This document shows positions 24,417-33,508 of a DNA stretch of 56,406 nucleotides, in pieces (positions within the stretch are counted from its first letter, which is position 1; each line of letters begins with the position of its first letter). The position numbers and the translations under genes were made by a program. The stretch covers positions 1-56,406 of the forward strand of contig JAEDNI010000004.1 of the NCBI GenBank assembly GCA_016302585.1, written 5' to 3'. The notes beneath the pieces were generated by a model. That model was not told where the DNA came from. It did no database searches and saw only the letters and a program-made list of their open reading frames with translations. The stretch comes from Paludibacteraceae bacterium (GTDB lineage: Bacteria; Bacteroidota; Bacteroidia; Bacteroidales; Paludibacteraceae).

Positions 24417-26135
24417 TTATTCGGAGAAAACTCGGTGCGCGAGTTCGCGACAAACATCGCAATGACCGCAGGCGACAGCGTCGGTTTCTCCGAAATAAGC
24501 CAATAAGACTTGCTCGCGGCAGAACTGGCTTTGGTCCGCGTACTCAAGCATCGCTTGCAGCTTGCTGATAAATCGCGCTTGACGCGTCTCGAAGATAGCG
24601 GGCGATAGGAAAATCTCTTCCTGTCGCTCGTTTGTCATTTCTAAGCTGCAACCAATCGACCGCGGAATATAGGTAATAATACCTCTTTGCGCCAACGAAA
24701 CCAATAAATCGTGATATTGGTCCGCTTCATGCACATACTGAAGATCCGTATAAATACCTGAATACGAGCGCATTAACTTATCCATCAGCTCTGCTTGCTC
24801 AAAGGATAGGTTATAATCGCCTAACTGATAGCGGGGCACCAAAATCTGAACACGCGGTTGCGTCTCGTGCTCCTCTTCAAAATGAATATAACCGGCATTC
24901 GTCAGTATATGCAGGGCAGAGTAGGCCTGAATAACAGGCAGTTTCATCACATGGCATAGTTGGTCCATATGGAGCGTAAAACGATGTCCGTAGCCGCTGC
25001 CTGCACCTACTTGCAGAAAATCCATCGTCTTATGATAAACCTGCTCCACAAACTCCTTCGGCGGGAAGGTATCTACCGCGCGCTTCTTCAGTTTCGCCTT
25101 ATCTTCCGCTTCATTATAGAGCAACACCGCATAAGCCGTCTGACCGTCTCTCCCGGCACGACCGGCTTCCTGGTAGTAACTCTCTAAATGGCTCGGTAAG
25201 TCATAATGGATCACGAGACGCACGTCCGGCTTATCAATACCCATGCCGAAGGCATTAGTAGCCACAATAACCCGCGTCTTGCCTTCTGTCCATGCCTGCT
25301 GCCGTTCATTCCGCTCCTTGGTCGTCAAGCCTGCATGATAGAAATCGCAATATTTTTGATTTGTGATTTCAAATTTTTGATTTATCCATTGGGCGAGTTC
25401 CTGAGCATGCTTTCTATTGCGCACGTAGACGATCGCACTGCCGGGTACTTTCGATAAGATATGGGCTACTTGTTCGGCTTTCTTTTCCGTACGACGTACT
25501 ACGTACGTCAAGTTCTCGCGATGGAACGATTTACGCAGCACATTACGTTCCTTGAAACCCAACTTAGCCTGTATATCGTCTATTGTCTCCGGGGTTGCCG
25601 TAGCCGTTAACGCCAAGACCGGCACGTCCGGAAGAATAGCCCGCACCGCCGCTATATTCAGATAGGACGGGCGAAAATCATAGCCCCACTGCGAGATACA
25701 ATGCGCCTCATCCACAGCAATCAGTCCTATCGGCAGGTCTTTGAGACGCTTACGAAACTCCTCGCTCTCCAAACGTTCGGGAGAACAATATAAGAAATGA
25801 TAGGGACCGTACAGGCAGTTATCCAATGCCATACGCTGTCTATCCCAACTCATTCCCGTATAGACTGCCTCTGCCTGAATACCTCGTGCCCGTAGGTTAG
25901 CTACCTGATCGCGCATCAAGGCGATCAAAGGCGTGATGACAAGACATAAGCGCTTCTCCTGATTCTCTTGACCGATCACCAGGGTGGGTATTTGGAAACA
26001 GATACTCTTTCCTCCGCCCGTAGGCATCAGAGCCAGCGTATCTTTTCCTGACAATACCGACTCGATGATCTCCGCCTGTAACGGACGGAAATCATCATAG
26101 CCGAAATACGTATGTAGCGCTTCGCGGGGTGTCAT
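24417..26135 (-). CDS. recQ: ATP-dependent DNA helicase RecQ
   Basis: A 3'-5' DNA helicase of recombination and repair, 572 residues. It carries Walker A TGGGKS (39-44), the DEAH box VDEAHCISQWGYDFRPSY (142-145), GMGIDKPDVRLVIHYDLP in the second RecA domain and QEAGRAGRDGQ. The RQC region includes the zinc cysteines CREQVLLAYFGE and CGHCDVC at the C-terminus. The HRDC domain of E. coli RecQ is absent. Five heptamers in frame (25352-25386) encode an extra piece near NQKFEITNQKY after the NRKHAQELAQW segment. It is the last gene of a minus-strand series starting in the polysaccharide cluster. Confidence 0.95.
   Translation of the reverse strand: MTPREALHTYFGYDDFRPLQAEIIESVLSGKDTLALMPTGGGKSICFQIPTLVIGQENQEKRLCLVITPLIALMRDQVANLRARGIQAEAVYTGMSWDRQRMALDNCLYGPYHFLYCSPERLESEEFRKRLKDLPIGLIAVDEAHCISQWGYDFRPSYLNIAAVRAILPDVPVLALTATATPETIDDIQAKLGFKERNVLRKSFHRENLTYVVRRTEKKAEQVAHILSKVPGSAIVYVRNRKHAQELAQWINQKFEITNQKYCDFYHAGLTTKERNERQQAWTEGKTRVIVATNAFGMGIDKPDVRLVIHYDLPSHLESYYQEAGRAGRDGQTAYAVLLYNEAEDKAKLKKRAVDTFPPKEFVEQVYHKTMDFLQVGAGSGYGHRFTLHMDQLCHVMKLPVIQAYSALHILTNAGYIHFEEEHETQPRVQILVPRYQLGDYNLSFEQAELMDKLMRSYSGIYTDLQYVHEADQYHDLLVSLAQRGIITYIPRSIGCSLEMTNERQEEIFLSPAIFETRQARFISKLQAMLEYADQSQFCREQVLLAYFGETDAVACGHCDVCRELAHRVFSE
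25352..25386. repeat. 7-bp tandem repeat inside recQ (ATTTNNN)
   Basis: Five heptamers (ATTTTTG, ATTTGTG, ATTTCAA, ATTTTTG, ATTTATC) lie in the coding sequence and encode an Asn/Gln/Lys/Ile-rich stretch. The frame continues on both sides. Confidence 0.82.
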
Positions 26136-26142
26136 GGAGGGG

Positions 26143-26182
26143 AGTCTTAGGTAGACCTATGTAGTCATAGGTTGACCTATGT
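26143..26182. repeat. 20-bp tandem repeat between gltX and recQ
   Basis: Two 20-bp units (AGTCTTAGGTAGACCTATGT and AGTCATAGGTTGACCTATGT) fill nearly the whole gap. Each contains an AGGT/ACCT dyad. The head AGTCTTA also opens the 11-bp word at the start of the window. Confidence 0.85.
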
Positions 26183-27840
26183 TATCCTAAGATTTTCAGT
26201 GCGGTACGAACGCGTTTGAGGGTTTCCTCTTTGCCAAGGACATCCGTGATATCCCAGATATGCGGACCACGAGCGGCTCCTACTAAGCAGATACGGAAGG
26301 CATTCATTACAATACCGACACCGTATTCGTGCGCTTCGATCCACGGCATAACTACTTTATCAAGATGCCAAAGATTGGTGATTTGTGATTGTTCATTGGT
26401 GATTTGTTCCTTTTTATGCCAATCCTCTTCGCTGACTCCTTCGAGTACTTCGAGCAGCTCCGTCATATGTTTCGGAGAGTCCTCTTTCCAGCGTTTCTTG
26501 AGCGATTTCTCGTCATACTCGCTCGGTGCCACAAAGAAGAAGTTGGTTTGCTCCCACAGTTCCGGCACAAAGTTCACACGGTCTTTGGTGAGACCGACTA
26601 TCTTTGGCAGTTGAGAGTTGAGAGTTGAGAGTTGAGAGAAGTCGTCTTGTTGAGAGTAGAAAGAAGAAAGCTTTTCTTTCAGGACAGGGCGGAACATCTC
26701 TGCCAACTCCTCATTGCTGCGTAACTGCAGATATTGATGGTTAAACCATTTACCCTTCTCATAGTCAAATTTAGCACCTGCTTTCGAAACACGATCCAGC
26801 GAGAAGTCCTGTATCAACTCCTCCATTGTGTACATTTCTTTATCGCCACTGCCGTGCCATCCGAGCAGGGCGAGGAAATTAATCACAGCTTCCGGCAGGT
26901 AACCGCTCTCGCGGTAACCGGATGAGACGGTACCATCTTTCTGGTTATGGAACTCCAGCGGGAAAACAGGAAAACCGAGACGATCACCATCCCGTTTACT
27001 CAGTTTGCCATTCCCATCGGGTTTGAGCAACAAAGGCAAGTGAGCAAACTGAGGCATGGTCTCTTCCCAACCGAAGGCACGGTAAAGAAGTACATGCAGC
27101 GGAGCGGAAGGTAACCACTCCTCGCCTCGGATGACATGGCTGATTTCCATGAGATGGTCATCAACGATATTCGCCAGGTGATACGTAGGCAGGTCGTCTG
27201 CCGATTTATAGAGCACTTTGTCGTCGAGGATATTACTGTTGATGACTACTTCGCCGCGGATGAGGTCATGTACATGCACGTCCTCATTGGGCTCTACTTT
27301 GAAGCGAACGACATATTTTTCGCCTTTCTCCATGAGTGCATTTACTTCTTCCGCCGGCATGGTCAACGAGTTGTGCATACTCATGCGCGTACGAGCATCA
27401 TATTGGAAGTTAGGGATCTCTGCACGTTTTGCCTCTAATTCTTCCGGAGTATCAAAGGCAATATATGCATGACCGGAGTCCAGCAGTTGCTTCACGTACG
27501 TGTGGTAGATCCCGCGGCGTTCGGACTGTCTATACGGCCCGTGCGAACCAATCTCCTCTATTTCAATAGGATTTTTCTCCCTCCCTTGTGGGGAGGGCTG
27601 GGGAGAGGTTTTGACCCTCAGGCCTTCGTCAATGCCGATGCCTAACCAATCCAAGGCTTCGAGGATGTACTCTTCGGCTCCGGGCACAAAACGGGTACTA
27701 TCCGTATCTTCGATACGGAGCAACATATCACCGCCATGCTGACGAGCAAACAGATAGTTGTACAAAGCGGTTCTCACACCGCCGATGTGTAATGCACCCG
27801 TCGGAGAGGGAGCAAAACGAACTCTAACTTTTCTTTCCAT
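26182..27840 (-). CDS. gltX: glutamyl-tRNA synthetase with three repeat-encoded inserts
   Basis: Class I synthetase charging tRNA-Glu, 552 residues. It has PSPTGALHIGG (11-21, HIGH motif), the IEDTDSTR block and KLSKRDGDR (279-287, KMSKS equivalent). The ATG giving MERKVRVRFAPSP was chosen over one 17 codons upstream, which would overlap the preceding aminotransferase gene. Three segments look inserted: about 76-91 (TSPQPSPQGREK, from the G-rich hairpin element), about 398-411 (FSQLSTLNSQL, four heptamers) and about 477-489 (EQITNEQSQITN, five heptamers). All keep the frame. The gene starts one base after the aminotransferase stop. Confidence 0.95.
   Translation of the reverse strand: MERKVRVRFAPSPTGALHIGGVRTALYNYLFARQHGGDMLLRIEDTDSTRFVPGAEEYILEALDWLGIGIDEGLRVKTSPQPSPQGREKNPIEIEEIGSHGPYRQSERRGIYHTYVKQLLDSGHAYIAFDTPEELEAKRAEIPNFQYDARTRMSMHNSLTMPAEEVNALMEKGEKYVVRFKVEPNEDVHVHDLIRGEVVINSNILDDKVLYKSADDLPTYHLANIVDDHLMEISHVIRGEEWLPSAPLHVLLYRAFGWEETMPQFAHLPLLLKPDGNGKLSKRDGDRLGFPVFPLEFHNQKDGTVSSGYRESGYLPEAVINFLALLGWHGSGDKEMYTMEELIQDFSLDRVSKAGAKFDYEKGKWFNHQYLQLRSNEELAEMFRPVLKEKLSSFYSQQDDFSQLSTLNSQLPKIVGLTKDRVNFVPELWEQTNFFFVAPSEYDEKSLKKRWKEDSPKHMTELLEVLEGVSEEDWHKKEQITNEQSQITNLWHLDKVVMPWIEAHEYGVGIVMNAFRICLVGAARGPHIWDITDVLGKEETLKRVRTALKILG
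26374..26408. repeat. 7-bp tandem repeat inside gltX, site 1 (ATTGGTG type)
   Basis: Five heptamers (ATTGGTG, ATTTGTG, ATTGTTC, ATTGGTG, ATTTGTT) encode the Gln/Asn/Thr-rich insert near residue 480 of the synthetase. Confidence 0.85.
26609..26636. repeat. 7-bp tandem repeat inside gltX, site 2 (AGTTGAG)
   Basis: Four identical AGTTGAG heptamers encode the QLSTLNSQL insert near residue 405 of the synthetase. Confidence 0.92.
27572..27612 (-). repeat. G-rich hairpin element inserted in gltX
   Basis: On the minus strand CCCAGCCCTCCCCACAAGGG and the following AGGGAGAAAAA match the family seen at 1018-1113. Arms CCCTCCCC and GGGAGGG can pair. It is read in frame as TSPQPSPQGREK. Confidence 0.88.
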
Positions 27841-27841
27841 A

Positions 27842-29092
27842 TTATAGTATTGCATTTTTAATTTGTTCAACGATATAATCGATATCTTCATCGGTTACCA
27901 TAGGTCCGGCAGGCAGGCACATTCCAATTTTGAAGATGGTTTCACTGACTCCGTTGACGTAAGCCGGACAATCGGCATAAACGGGTTGCTTGTGCATAGG
28001 TTTCCACACCGGACGTGCCTCGATCTTATGTTCAAGCATAAAGACGCGCAGAGCCTCCACGTTCTCATTCGGCTGACAGTCTGTAGTGGGAGAATCGACC
28101 TGATGTATCACACCTGCCGCACCGCCTACGGCTGACTTAACAGTCTCTTTATAGGCATTCTCCTGTCCTTTGATGCGCACCTCCGGATCAATAGTAATCG
28201 TGCAAAGCCAGTAGTTTGCATCGTAGTCTGCGTTAGGCGCAGCGTGTAGATGAATGCAGGGAAGGTCCTTGAGTAACTCGGCATAGCGAGCTTGCACATG
28301 TTTGTGATGGGCAATATGGTCATTGACGATTGTCATCTGTCCACGTCCTATGCCTGCACAGATATTGGACATTCGGTAATTATATCCGATTTCTTCATGC
28401 TGATAATATGGATAAGCTTCACGTGCCTGCGTAGCATACCACATGATCTTGTTTTTCTGCGCTTCATCAGCACATATGAGTGCGCCACCACCGGACGTGG
28501 TGATCATCTTGTTGCCGTTGAAGCTCAGTACGCCGTATTGGCCGAACGTACCGAGCACTTGACCATTGAAACGGCTACCAAAGCCTTCTGCCGCGTCTTC
28601 GATGACGGGTATGCCGTATTTGTTGGCAATTGCCATGATGCGCTCGATATCATACGGCATGCCGTAGAGGGCTACGGGAATGATGGCTTTCGGGTATTTG
28701 CCGGTTTTGGCTTTGCGGTCCAGGATAGCTTGCTCCAGCAGCTGCGGGTCCATGTTCCAGGTGTCCGGTTCGGAGTCGATGAAGACCGGCGTGGCGCCGA
28801 GGTACTTGACAGGGTGGGAGCTGGCGCAGAAAGTGAAACTCTGCACACATACCTCATCGCCCGGTCCGATACCGCAGGCGATAAGAGCCAAGTGAACCGC
28901 GGCTGTGCCGGCCGAGAGCGCTACGACATGCTTGTTCTCTCCGACAAATTCCTCGAGGTCTTTCTCAAACCCATTCACATTCGGTCCCAGAGGCACTACC
29001 CAGTTGGTGTTAAATGCCTCTTTGATGTATTTCTGCTCCAGTCCTTCTTCGGACATATGAGCGAGACATAAATATATGGTTTTCCTTTCCAT
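27842..29092 (-). CDS. DegT/DnrJ/EryC1/StrS-family PLP aminotransferase
   Basis: A sugar aminotransferase of 416 residues that would aminate a keto-sugar nucleotide for the surface glycan. The PLP lysine is K195 in SFNGNKMITTSGGG, the cofactor-binding aspartate is D166 in VIEDAAEGFGS, and SAGTAAVHLAL (60-70) contacts the phosphate. Together with the small phosphoglycosyl transferase encoded next to it this resembles the PglE-PglC pairing of bacillosamine-type pathways, although no acetyltransferase or 4,6-dehydratase is seen here. Exact substrate unknown. It is separated by four bases from the transferase gene. Confidence 0.9.
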   Translation of the reverse strand: MERKTIYLCLAHMSEEGLEQKYIKEAFNTNWVVPLGPNVNGFEKDLEEFVGENKHVVALSAGTAAVHLALIACGIGPGDEVCVQSFTFCASSHPVKYLGATPVFIDSEPDTWNMDPQLLEQAILDRKAKTGKYPKAIIPVALYGMPYDIERIMAIANKYGIPVIEDAAEGFGSRFNGQVLGTFGQYGVLSFNGNKMITTSGGGALICADEAQKNKIMWYATQAREAYPYYQHEEIGYNYRMSNICAGIGRGQMTIVNDHIAHHKHVQARYAELLKDLPCIHLHAAPNADYDANYWLCTITIDPEVRIKGQENAYKETVKSAVGGAAGVIHQVDSPTTDCQPNENVEALRVFMLEHKIEARPVWKPMHKQPVYADCPAYVNGVSETIFKIGMCLPAGPMVTDEDIDYIVEQIKNAIL

Positions 29093-29096
29093 AGGA

Positions 29097-29708
29097 TTAA
29101 ATGGTTTCGTTATTGTAGGTCATGTGTCTTCCCAAGACGGTACAGACAATCATCTGTATATCTTTGAGGAAGGAATAGTGCTCGGCGTAATAGCGGTTCA
29201 GCCGCACTTTATCTGGGTAAATCACTTCGTCGTTGTACTGCTGCGGGTTTTCCACCGTGGCCAACAGTACTTCTTCATTGCGGTATTTGAGTGTCGCGGG
29301 ACCTGTGATACCCGGTCGGAGCGAGAGGATGATGCGGTCGGCCCCTTGCAACTTGTCGGCGTATCCGGGCACGTCCGGCCGCGGTCCGACGAAGGACATA
29401 TGACCGATGAGTACGTCCCATAACTCCGGCAGTTCATCCAGTTTGAATCTACGCAGTTTAGCTCCCAGAGGTGTTATGCGCGCTTCTCCGGCTACACTGA
29501 TGCTACTGCCGCCGTGTCCTACGGACATAGAGCGGAACTTATGGCAAGCAAAGAGTTTGCCGTCCTTGCCGACCCGTTGTTGCACAAAAAAGACAGGACC
29601 GGGCATGTTGATCTTGATCAGGATTGCTACTACCAGCAATACCGGCCAAAGGAACAACAGGCCAAAGAAGGCCATTAACCGATCAAATATGTATTTGAGT
29701 ATGGACAT
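29097..29708 (-). CDS. undecaprenyl-phosphate sugar phosphotransferase (small, PglC-type)
   Basis: Initiating enzyme that moves a sugar-1-phosphate from UDP-sugar to undecaprenyl phosphate at the inner membrane. The 203-residue size is that of monotopic phosphoglycosyl transferases. It has one re-entrant hydrophobic helix (FFGLLFLWPVLLVVAILI, residues about 14-31), then GPVFFVQQRVGKDGKLFACHKFRSM and the catalytic LDELPELWDVLIGHMSFVGPRP region. The frame is open 43 codons further upstream, but these would lie deep in the preceding glycosyltransferase gene. The ATG used overlaps that gene by 26 bases. Confidence 0.92.
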   Translation of the reverse strand: MSILKYIFDRLMAFFGLLFLWPVLLVVAILIKINMPGPVFFVQQRVGKDGKLFACHKFRSMSVGHGGSSISVAGEARITPLGAKLRRFKLDELPELWDVLIGHMSFVGPRPDVPGYADKLQGADRIILSLRPGITGPATLKYRNEEVLLATVENPQQYNDEVIYPDKVRLNRYYAEHYSFLKDIQMIVCTVLGRHMTYNNETI

Positions 29709-30435
29709 ATCGTAATTTTTTGTAGGCTCCGAAAATAGCATTAAGGCATGTGTAAAAACCAGCCGCAATCGGATTGCATTGCATTTCTTGACGCCACAGG
29801 CGGTAATGCCAAGATAGCAATACAGCAATCGAAGCATCGCTCACAGAGCCGTTATGTTTATTGTATGCGAACAAGTCTTCGTCCAACAGATAGCAATCCG
29901 CCTTTCGGATCACATGCAGCCACATAGCGTAGTCGTTGTTTTTCCGCAGGTCGGTGATTTGGATGAGACCTATTTTCTCCCGGTTGTACATCACAGTCGG
30001 ACAAGCAGGCCAGCAGAAGGCGTACATGCCCATTTTCGTAATATGTCTTGGTCCTGAGATACGGAGTGGTTTGTCTGTCCGATGGAAGGCAGTATAAGTA
30101 AAGGCATAGCCATTTTGCTCCATGAAGGCAACCTGTTTCTCTATTTTCTCCGGCATCCAACTATCGTCTGCGTCCAGAAAAGCGATGTATTTTCCTTTCG
30201 CCTCGCGCAGTGCTTTGTTTCGTGAGAGAGCTGCTCCGGAATTCTGTTCGTTACGGGAATAATGGATCCGATCGTCTTGGTAAGACGCAATGATAGCTGC
30301 CGTGTCGTCCGTAGAGCAATCGTCCACAATGAGCAATTCCCAAGCCGTGTAGGTCTGGGCGAGTACGCTGTCGATGGCTTCACGAATGAACCGGGAGCAA
30401 TTGTATGCGGGCATTATGATAGAAACCAATTCCAT
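29683..30435 (-). CDS. family 2 glycosyltransferase
   Basis: A GT-A enzyme of 250 residues. It starts VSIIMPAYNCSRFIREAIDSV, has VDDCSTDDT and the metal-binding FLDADDSWMP (DxD), and a basic C-terminal tail. It adds one sugar of the repeat unit on the cytoplasmic face; donor and linkage cannot be read from sequence. Its last 26 bases overlap the phosphoglycosyl transferase gene, and its start codon shares one base with the stop of the GT4 gene upstream. Confidence 0.92.
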   Translation of the reverse strand: MELVSIIMPAYNCSRFIREAIDSVLAQTYTAWELLIVDDCSTDDTAAIIASYQDDRIHYSRNEQNSGAALSRNKALREAKGKYIAFLDADDSWMPEKIEKQVAFMEQNGYAFTYTAFHRTDKPLRISGPRHITKMGMYAFCWPACPTVMYNREKIGLIQITDLRKNNDYAMWLHVIRKADCYLLDEDLFAYNKHNGSVSDASIAVLLSWHYRLWRQEMQCNPIAAGFYTCLNAIFGAYKKLRYVHTQIHI

Positions 30436-31529
30436 TATTTGCTTATTATTGAGAGGTATAATTGCTTGTATTTTTCCGCTATATTTTTCCAGTTAAATTG
30501 TGCAGCTTCTGCTGTGCAACGATGTGCTATTTGGTCGTAGTTGCGATGTATGTCCATAATACGGCGTGTGATATATTCCACGTCTTCCGCCGGAACCGCA
30601 TATCCCACTTTGCCATCTTCAAAAAAGCCGTCAAATCCTTGTCCTTTCGTATAAATGACCGGCAGTCCCTGACTCATCGCTTCGGCATATACGAGTCCGA
30701 AGGTCTCATGGTAAGAGGGCATAATAAAGATATCATTTTTCCGAAGATGTGCCAATACTTGTTCTTTTGGGCATTGATCATACCATTCAATATCATTTTG
30801 ATGTGTATCAATGAGCGTTTTATAGGAAGGATCAGTTATACTGCCCACCAAACACAATTTGGTTTTCATTCCCTGCTTGTTTAGCGCATCAACCACTTTG
30901 ATGATGGTGTGTACATTTTTATCTTTCTCCATTCGTCCCACATAAATGAGTCTGATTTCGTCAGAAGGAGTATGGAGAGAACTATTTGACAAGAACAACG
31001 GGTCAATTCCATTGGGAATAACTATCGATTTATCAGCCAATTCAGAAGGCAGGTATTTCCCGAGTACTTGTTTCTGATAAGTCGGAGAGATAAAAATAAT
31101 CTTCTGTGCGTTCGCAGCAATCCTCCGTCCGAGAGAACGTAGATGCGGCATATGCCTGAAGAATACATTCACATCCGTATTCCGTACTGCTATTATATAC
31201 GGAATACCGTATTTCTGATGCAATCGAAATGCCAAGTAGCCGCTGGAGAAGAGTGTGTGCGCGTGAATCAACTGTACATCCGGGAATGAAACAACCGATT
31301 CTATATCCCGCATCAAGTACCGTTGTTTCGGGAAGAACAGGAATCGCTCCCATAGTGAGAATGAGCGGTTCACTACATGCACATTTTCGGGTACATGCTG
31401 ATTGATATGAGAACTATTGTCGCATGTATAAACAGACTGCGTTTTAGCAATCTCATGCGTTTCCAATTCCTCTAACAAATGATGGTAGAGAGGTTTGTTC
31501 ATATAATCAGGTATGATGTGCAGAATCAT
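30435..31529 (-). CDS. family 4 glycosyltransferase
   Basis: A GT-B enzyme of 364 residues. The N-terminal half carries LIHAHTLFSSGYLAF. The C-terminal half has IRLIYVGRMEKDKNVHTII and the EX7E signature ETFGLVYAEA with SQGLPVI. It is a cytoplasmic enzyme of repeat-unit assembly, sugar unknown. Its ATG overlaps the upstream gene's stop by four bases (ATGA), so translation is coupled. Confidence 0.92.
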   Translation of the reverse strand: MILHIIPDYMNKPLYHHLLEELETHEIAKTQSVYTCDNSSHINQHVPENVHVVNRSFSLWERFLFFPKQRYLMRDIESVVSFPDVQLIHAHTLFSSGYLAFRLHQKYGIPYIIAVRNTDVNVFFRHMPHLRSLGRRIAANAQKIIFISPTYQKQVLGKYLPSELADKSIVIPNGIDPLFLSNSSLHTPSDEIRLIYVGRMEKDKNVHTIIKVVDALNKQGMKTKLCLVGSITDPSYKTLIDTHQNDIEWYDQCPKEQVLAHLRKNDIFIMPSYHETFGLVYAEAMSQGLPVIYTKGQGFDGFFEDGKVGYAVPAEDVEYITRRIMDIHRNYDQIAHRCTAEAAQFNWKNIAEKYKQLYLSIISK

Positions 31530-32665
31530 AACAGATTGGACAGTATATCTTGCAGTTCTTTTCTTCCTTTCTCAAAAGAGAAAGATGCGTAGTATTTATT
31601 TTGTATTTCTTCTTTGTATAGCGGGTTATTGTTAACGTATTCCAATATCGTTTTGAGCCCTGTGACAAACGAATCTTCATCGTCGTATAATTGGAAGAAT
31701 TGCTCATTCACCAAGGCATCATATCCCCGTGCAGCCCGCTGGTGTGTCAAGATCGGCTGACCAGCCCGCAAGCCATCCATGATTCTCAGTTTTAATCCTC
31801 CACCGGAGTCCATCGGGCATATGTATATAGCACTTTGCGCGGCTAATCTGTTCAAATCAGGCGGGTCAGGAGTGATGAATACATTCGGGTATTTCTTTTC
31901 TAATTCCAATATTTCTGCGCCCGGATTCCGTCCCATGATATGCAATTCCCATTGAGGGAGAATATCGTTGAAGAGAGGATAAAATCTCTTCATGAAACGA
32001 AGCAAAGGCCTTTTGTTCTGTTCGCTGCCTAAGGAACAGGTGATCACGGCACTTTTGGTAGTCGATTTAGTTAACGGGAAATGTTGGACGGAAGGTTCAA
32101 ATATGCCCGTTACATAGTTATTTTCCCGTTTTCCGTAGTGTGTCTCGAACAATTGTTTGTCTTGCTCTGTCAGGAAGAGATTTATTGACGCCAAATGATA
32201 AGCCCGTTTCTCCAAATACCTGATCCATTTGTCCGTTTTGCCTTTGAGTGTGAACATCGTACGGCTATCCATATGGTATTCGGACTCAAAATTATGATGT
32301 AACACAATAGTTGTCAGATGGTAGTCTTTCAAGCGTTTAAGGACAGAGCTCGCCAGTACGCCTCCATTAAAAAACACACACGAATACTCCTCTTTGTGCG
32401 CGCAGAGATGTTTTATTATAGGCTCCGCTCCTCGATAGACATGGCCTTTGAGCAAATGTGTTATTTTTTCCCAAGTCGTTCTTTGCTTGGCAGGAATGAT
32501 GTTGAATCTCGTATCCGTTATATTAAATTCCTGCGGGCAGACGACATCGACCAAGCCCGGATAAAGCGATAATAAAGCCTCCAAATAGGCTTTGACGCAG
32601 TAAGCTCCGCCGCTTGGTTTGGTGATGTTAACACCAGACGCATCTATGAGTATTCTTTTCGTCAT
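31526..32665 (-). CDS. GT-B glycosyltransferase (GT4-like)
   Basis: A 379-residue enzyme with an N-terminal loop typical of GT-B donors (GVNITKPSGGAYCVKAYLEAL) and a C-terminal nucleotide-binding half: CSLGSEQNKRPLLRFMK, WELHIMGRNPG, and SGGGLKLRIMDGLRAGQPIL in place of the usual EX7E. The acid residues of that motif are not conserved, so it may be a more distant GT-B family. It directly follows a GT2 gene with no gap on the same strand. Confidence 0.85.
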   Translation of the reverse strand: MTKRILIDASGVNITKPSGGAYCVKAYLEALLSLYPGLVDVVCPQEFNITDTRFNIIPAKQRTTWEKITHLLKGHVYRGAEPIIKHLCAHKEEYSCVFFNGGVLASSVLKRLKDYHLTTIVLHHNFESEYHMDSRTMFTLKGKTDKWIRYLEKRAYHLASINLFLTEQDKQLFETHYGKRENNYVTGIFEPSVQHFPLTKSTTKSAVITCSLGSEQNKRPLLRFMKRFYPLFNDILPQWELHIMGRNPGAEILELEKKYPNVFITPDPPDLNRLAAQSAIYICPMDSGGGLKLRIMDGLRAGQPILTHQRAARGYDALVNEQFFQLYDDEDSFVTGLKTILEYVNNNPLYKEEIQNKYYASFSFEKGRKELQDILSNLL

Positions 32666-33505
32666 TTATTTACGCAAAAACGCTTTAACAATGATGTTGT
32701 ACCATTTTTTGAGTGTAAGCGAACATAATTCTTTTTTCAACTGAAGACGGTATATTTCATCTTGTTTGTTTGTCACGGGCTCTTGTAAGAAGTGTCTTTT
32801 CCATTTCGCTTCTCTGCAAACGGCAATTATTTTGGAGAACGTATATTTGCTATTGGAAATAGTAAATCTGTTTTGCCGGTACAAGAAGACCACTTCCTGC
32901 GTATTGACAATCCCGTGTGGGATTGATGCTACTACCGCAGAGATGTCATCACTTCCCCAAGCTAATGGCAAGTAGTAGTAGCCTCCTCGCGCTTTGAGTG
33001 GTTCTGTCTTATAACAAAAATCGCCAATATATTGATGGTTGTACTGATTTTTAGTCCTATGATAGAGCAGGCTCATTGCAGATTCAAATTCCGGACGAGG
33101 GACGGTATGCCCGATCAGTTGTCCGTTCTCATCAATGATGTCCGTTTGTCCATGCAGTATTTCTACATCCGGATAGCGGGAAATTAGAGTTGCATATGTA
33201 GCCAGGCACGAGGGCAACAGTTTATCATCATCCCCCATACAAATGACGTATTCGCCTTGTGCCAGACTGAGGCAATGATTCCATTGTTCCACCAATCGTA
33301 CCGCTCCGAAATTATGCGCATTCTTATAGTAGTGTATCCGTTCGTCTGCGTAGCTCTGCACAACGCTGTCAATATCCTCTGGAGAAGCATCATTCACAAT
33401 AATCAGTTCCCAGTTCGGATACGTCTGTCCCAGGATGCTGTCAATACATTCTTTGAGATACTGGCACTTGTACGTAGGAAGCAATATTGAAAAAAGGATA
33501 TTCAT
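32666..33505 (-). CDS. family 2 glycosyltransferase
   Basis: A GT-A enzyme of 279 residues. It has FSILLPTYKCQYLKECIDSIL at the N-terminus, NDASPEDIDSVV, and a metal site in CMGDDDKLLP. The C-terminal part is basic and may contact the membrane. It is probably specific for one position in the repeat unit. It lies three bases downstream of the polymerase gene. Confidence 0.92.
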   Translation of the reverse strand: MNILFSILLPTYKCQYLKECIDSILGQTYPNWELIIVNDASPEDIDSVVQSYADERIHYYKNAHNFGAVRLVEQWNHCLSLAQGEYVICMGDDDKLLPSCLATYATLISRYPDVEILHGQTDIIDENGQLIGHTVPRPEFESAMSLLYHRTKNQYNHQYIGDFCYKTEPLKARGGYYYLPLAWGSDDISAVVASIPHGIVNTQEVVFLYRQNRFTISNSKYTFSKIIAVCREAKWKRHFLQEPVTNKQDEIYRLQLKKELCSLTLKKWYNIIVKAFLRK

Positions 33506-33508
33506 GCG

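Noticed and set aside
28292..29071. A 259-codon plus-strand frame opposite the aminotransferase gene
   Set aside because: No family features; the minus-strand aminotransferase has its complete set of PLP motifs.
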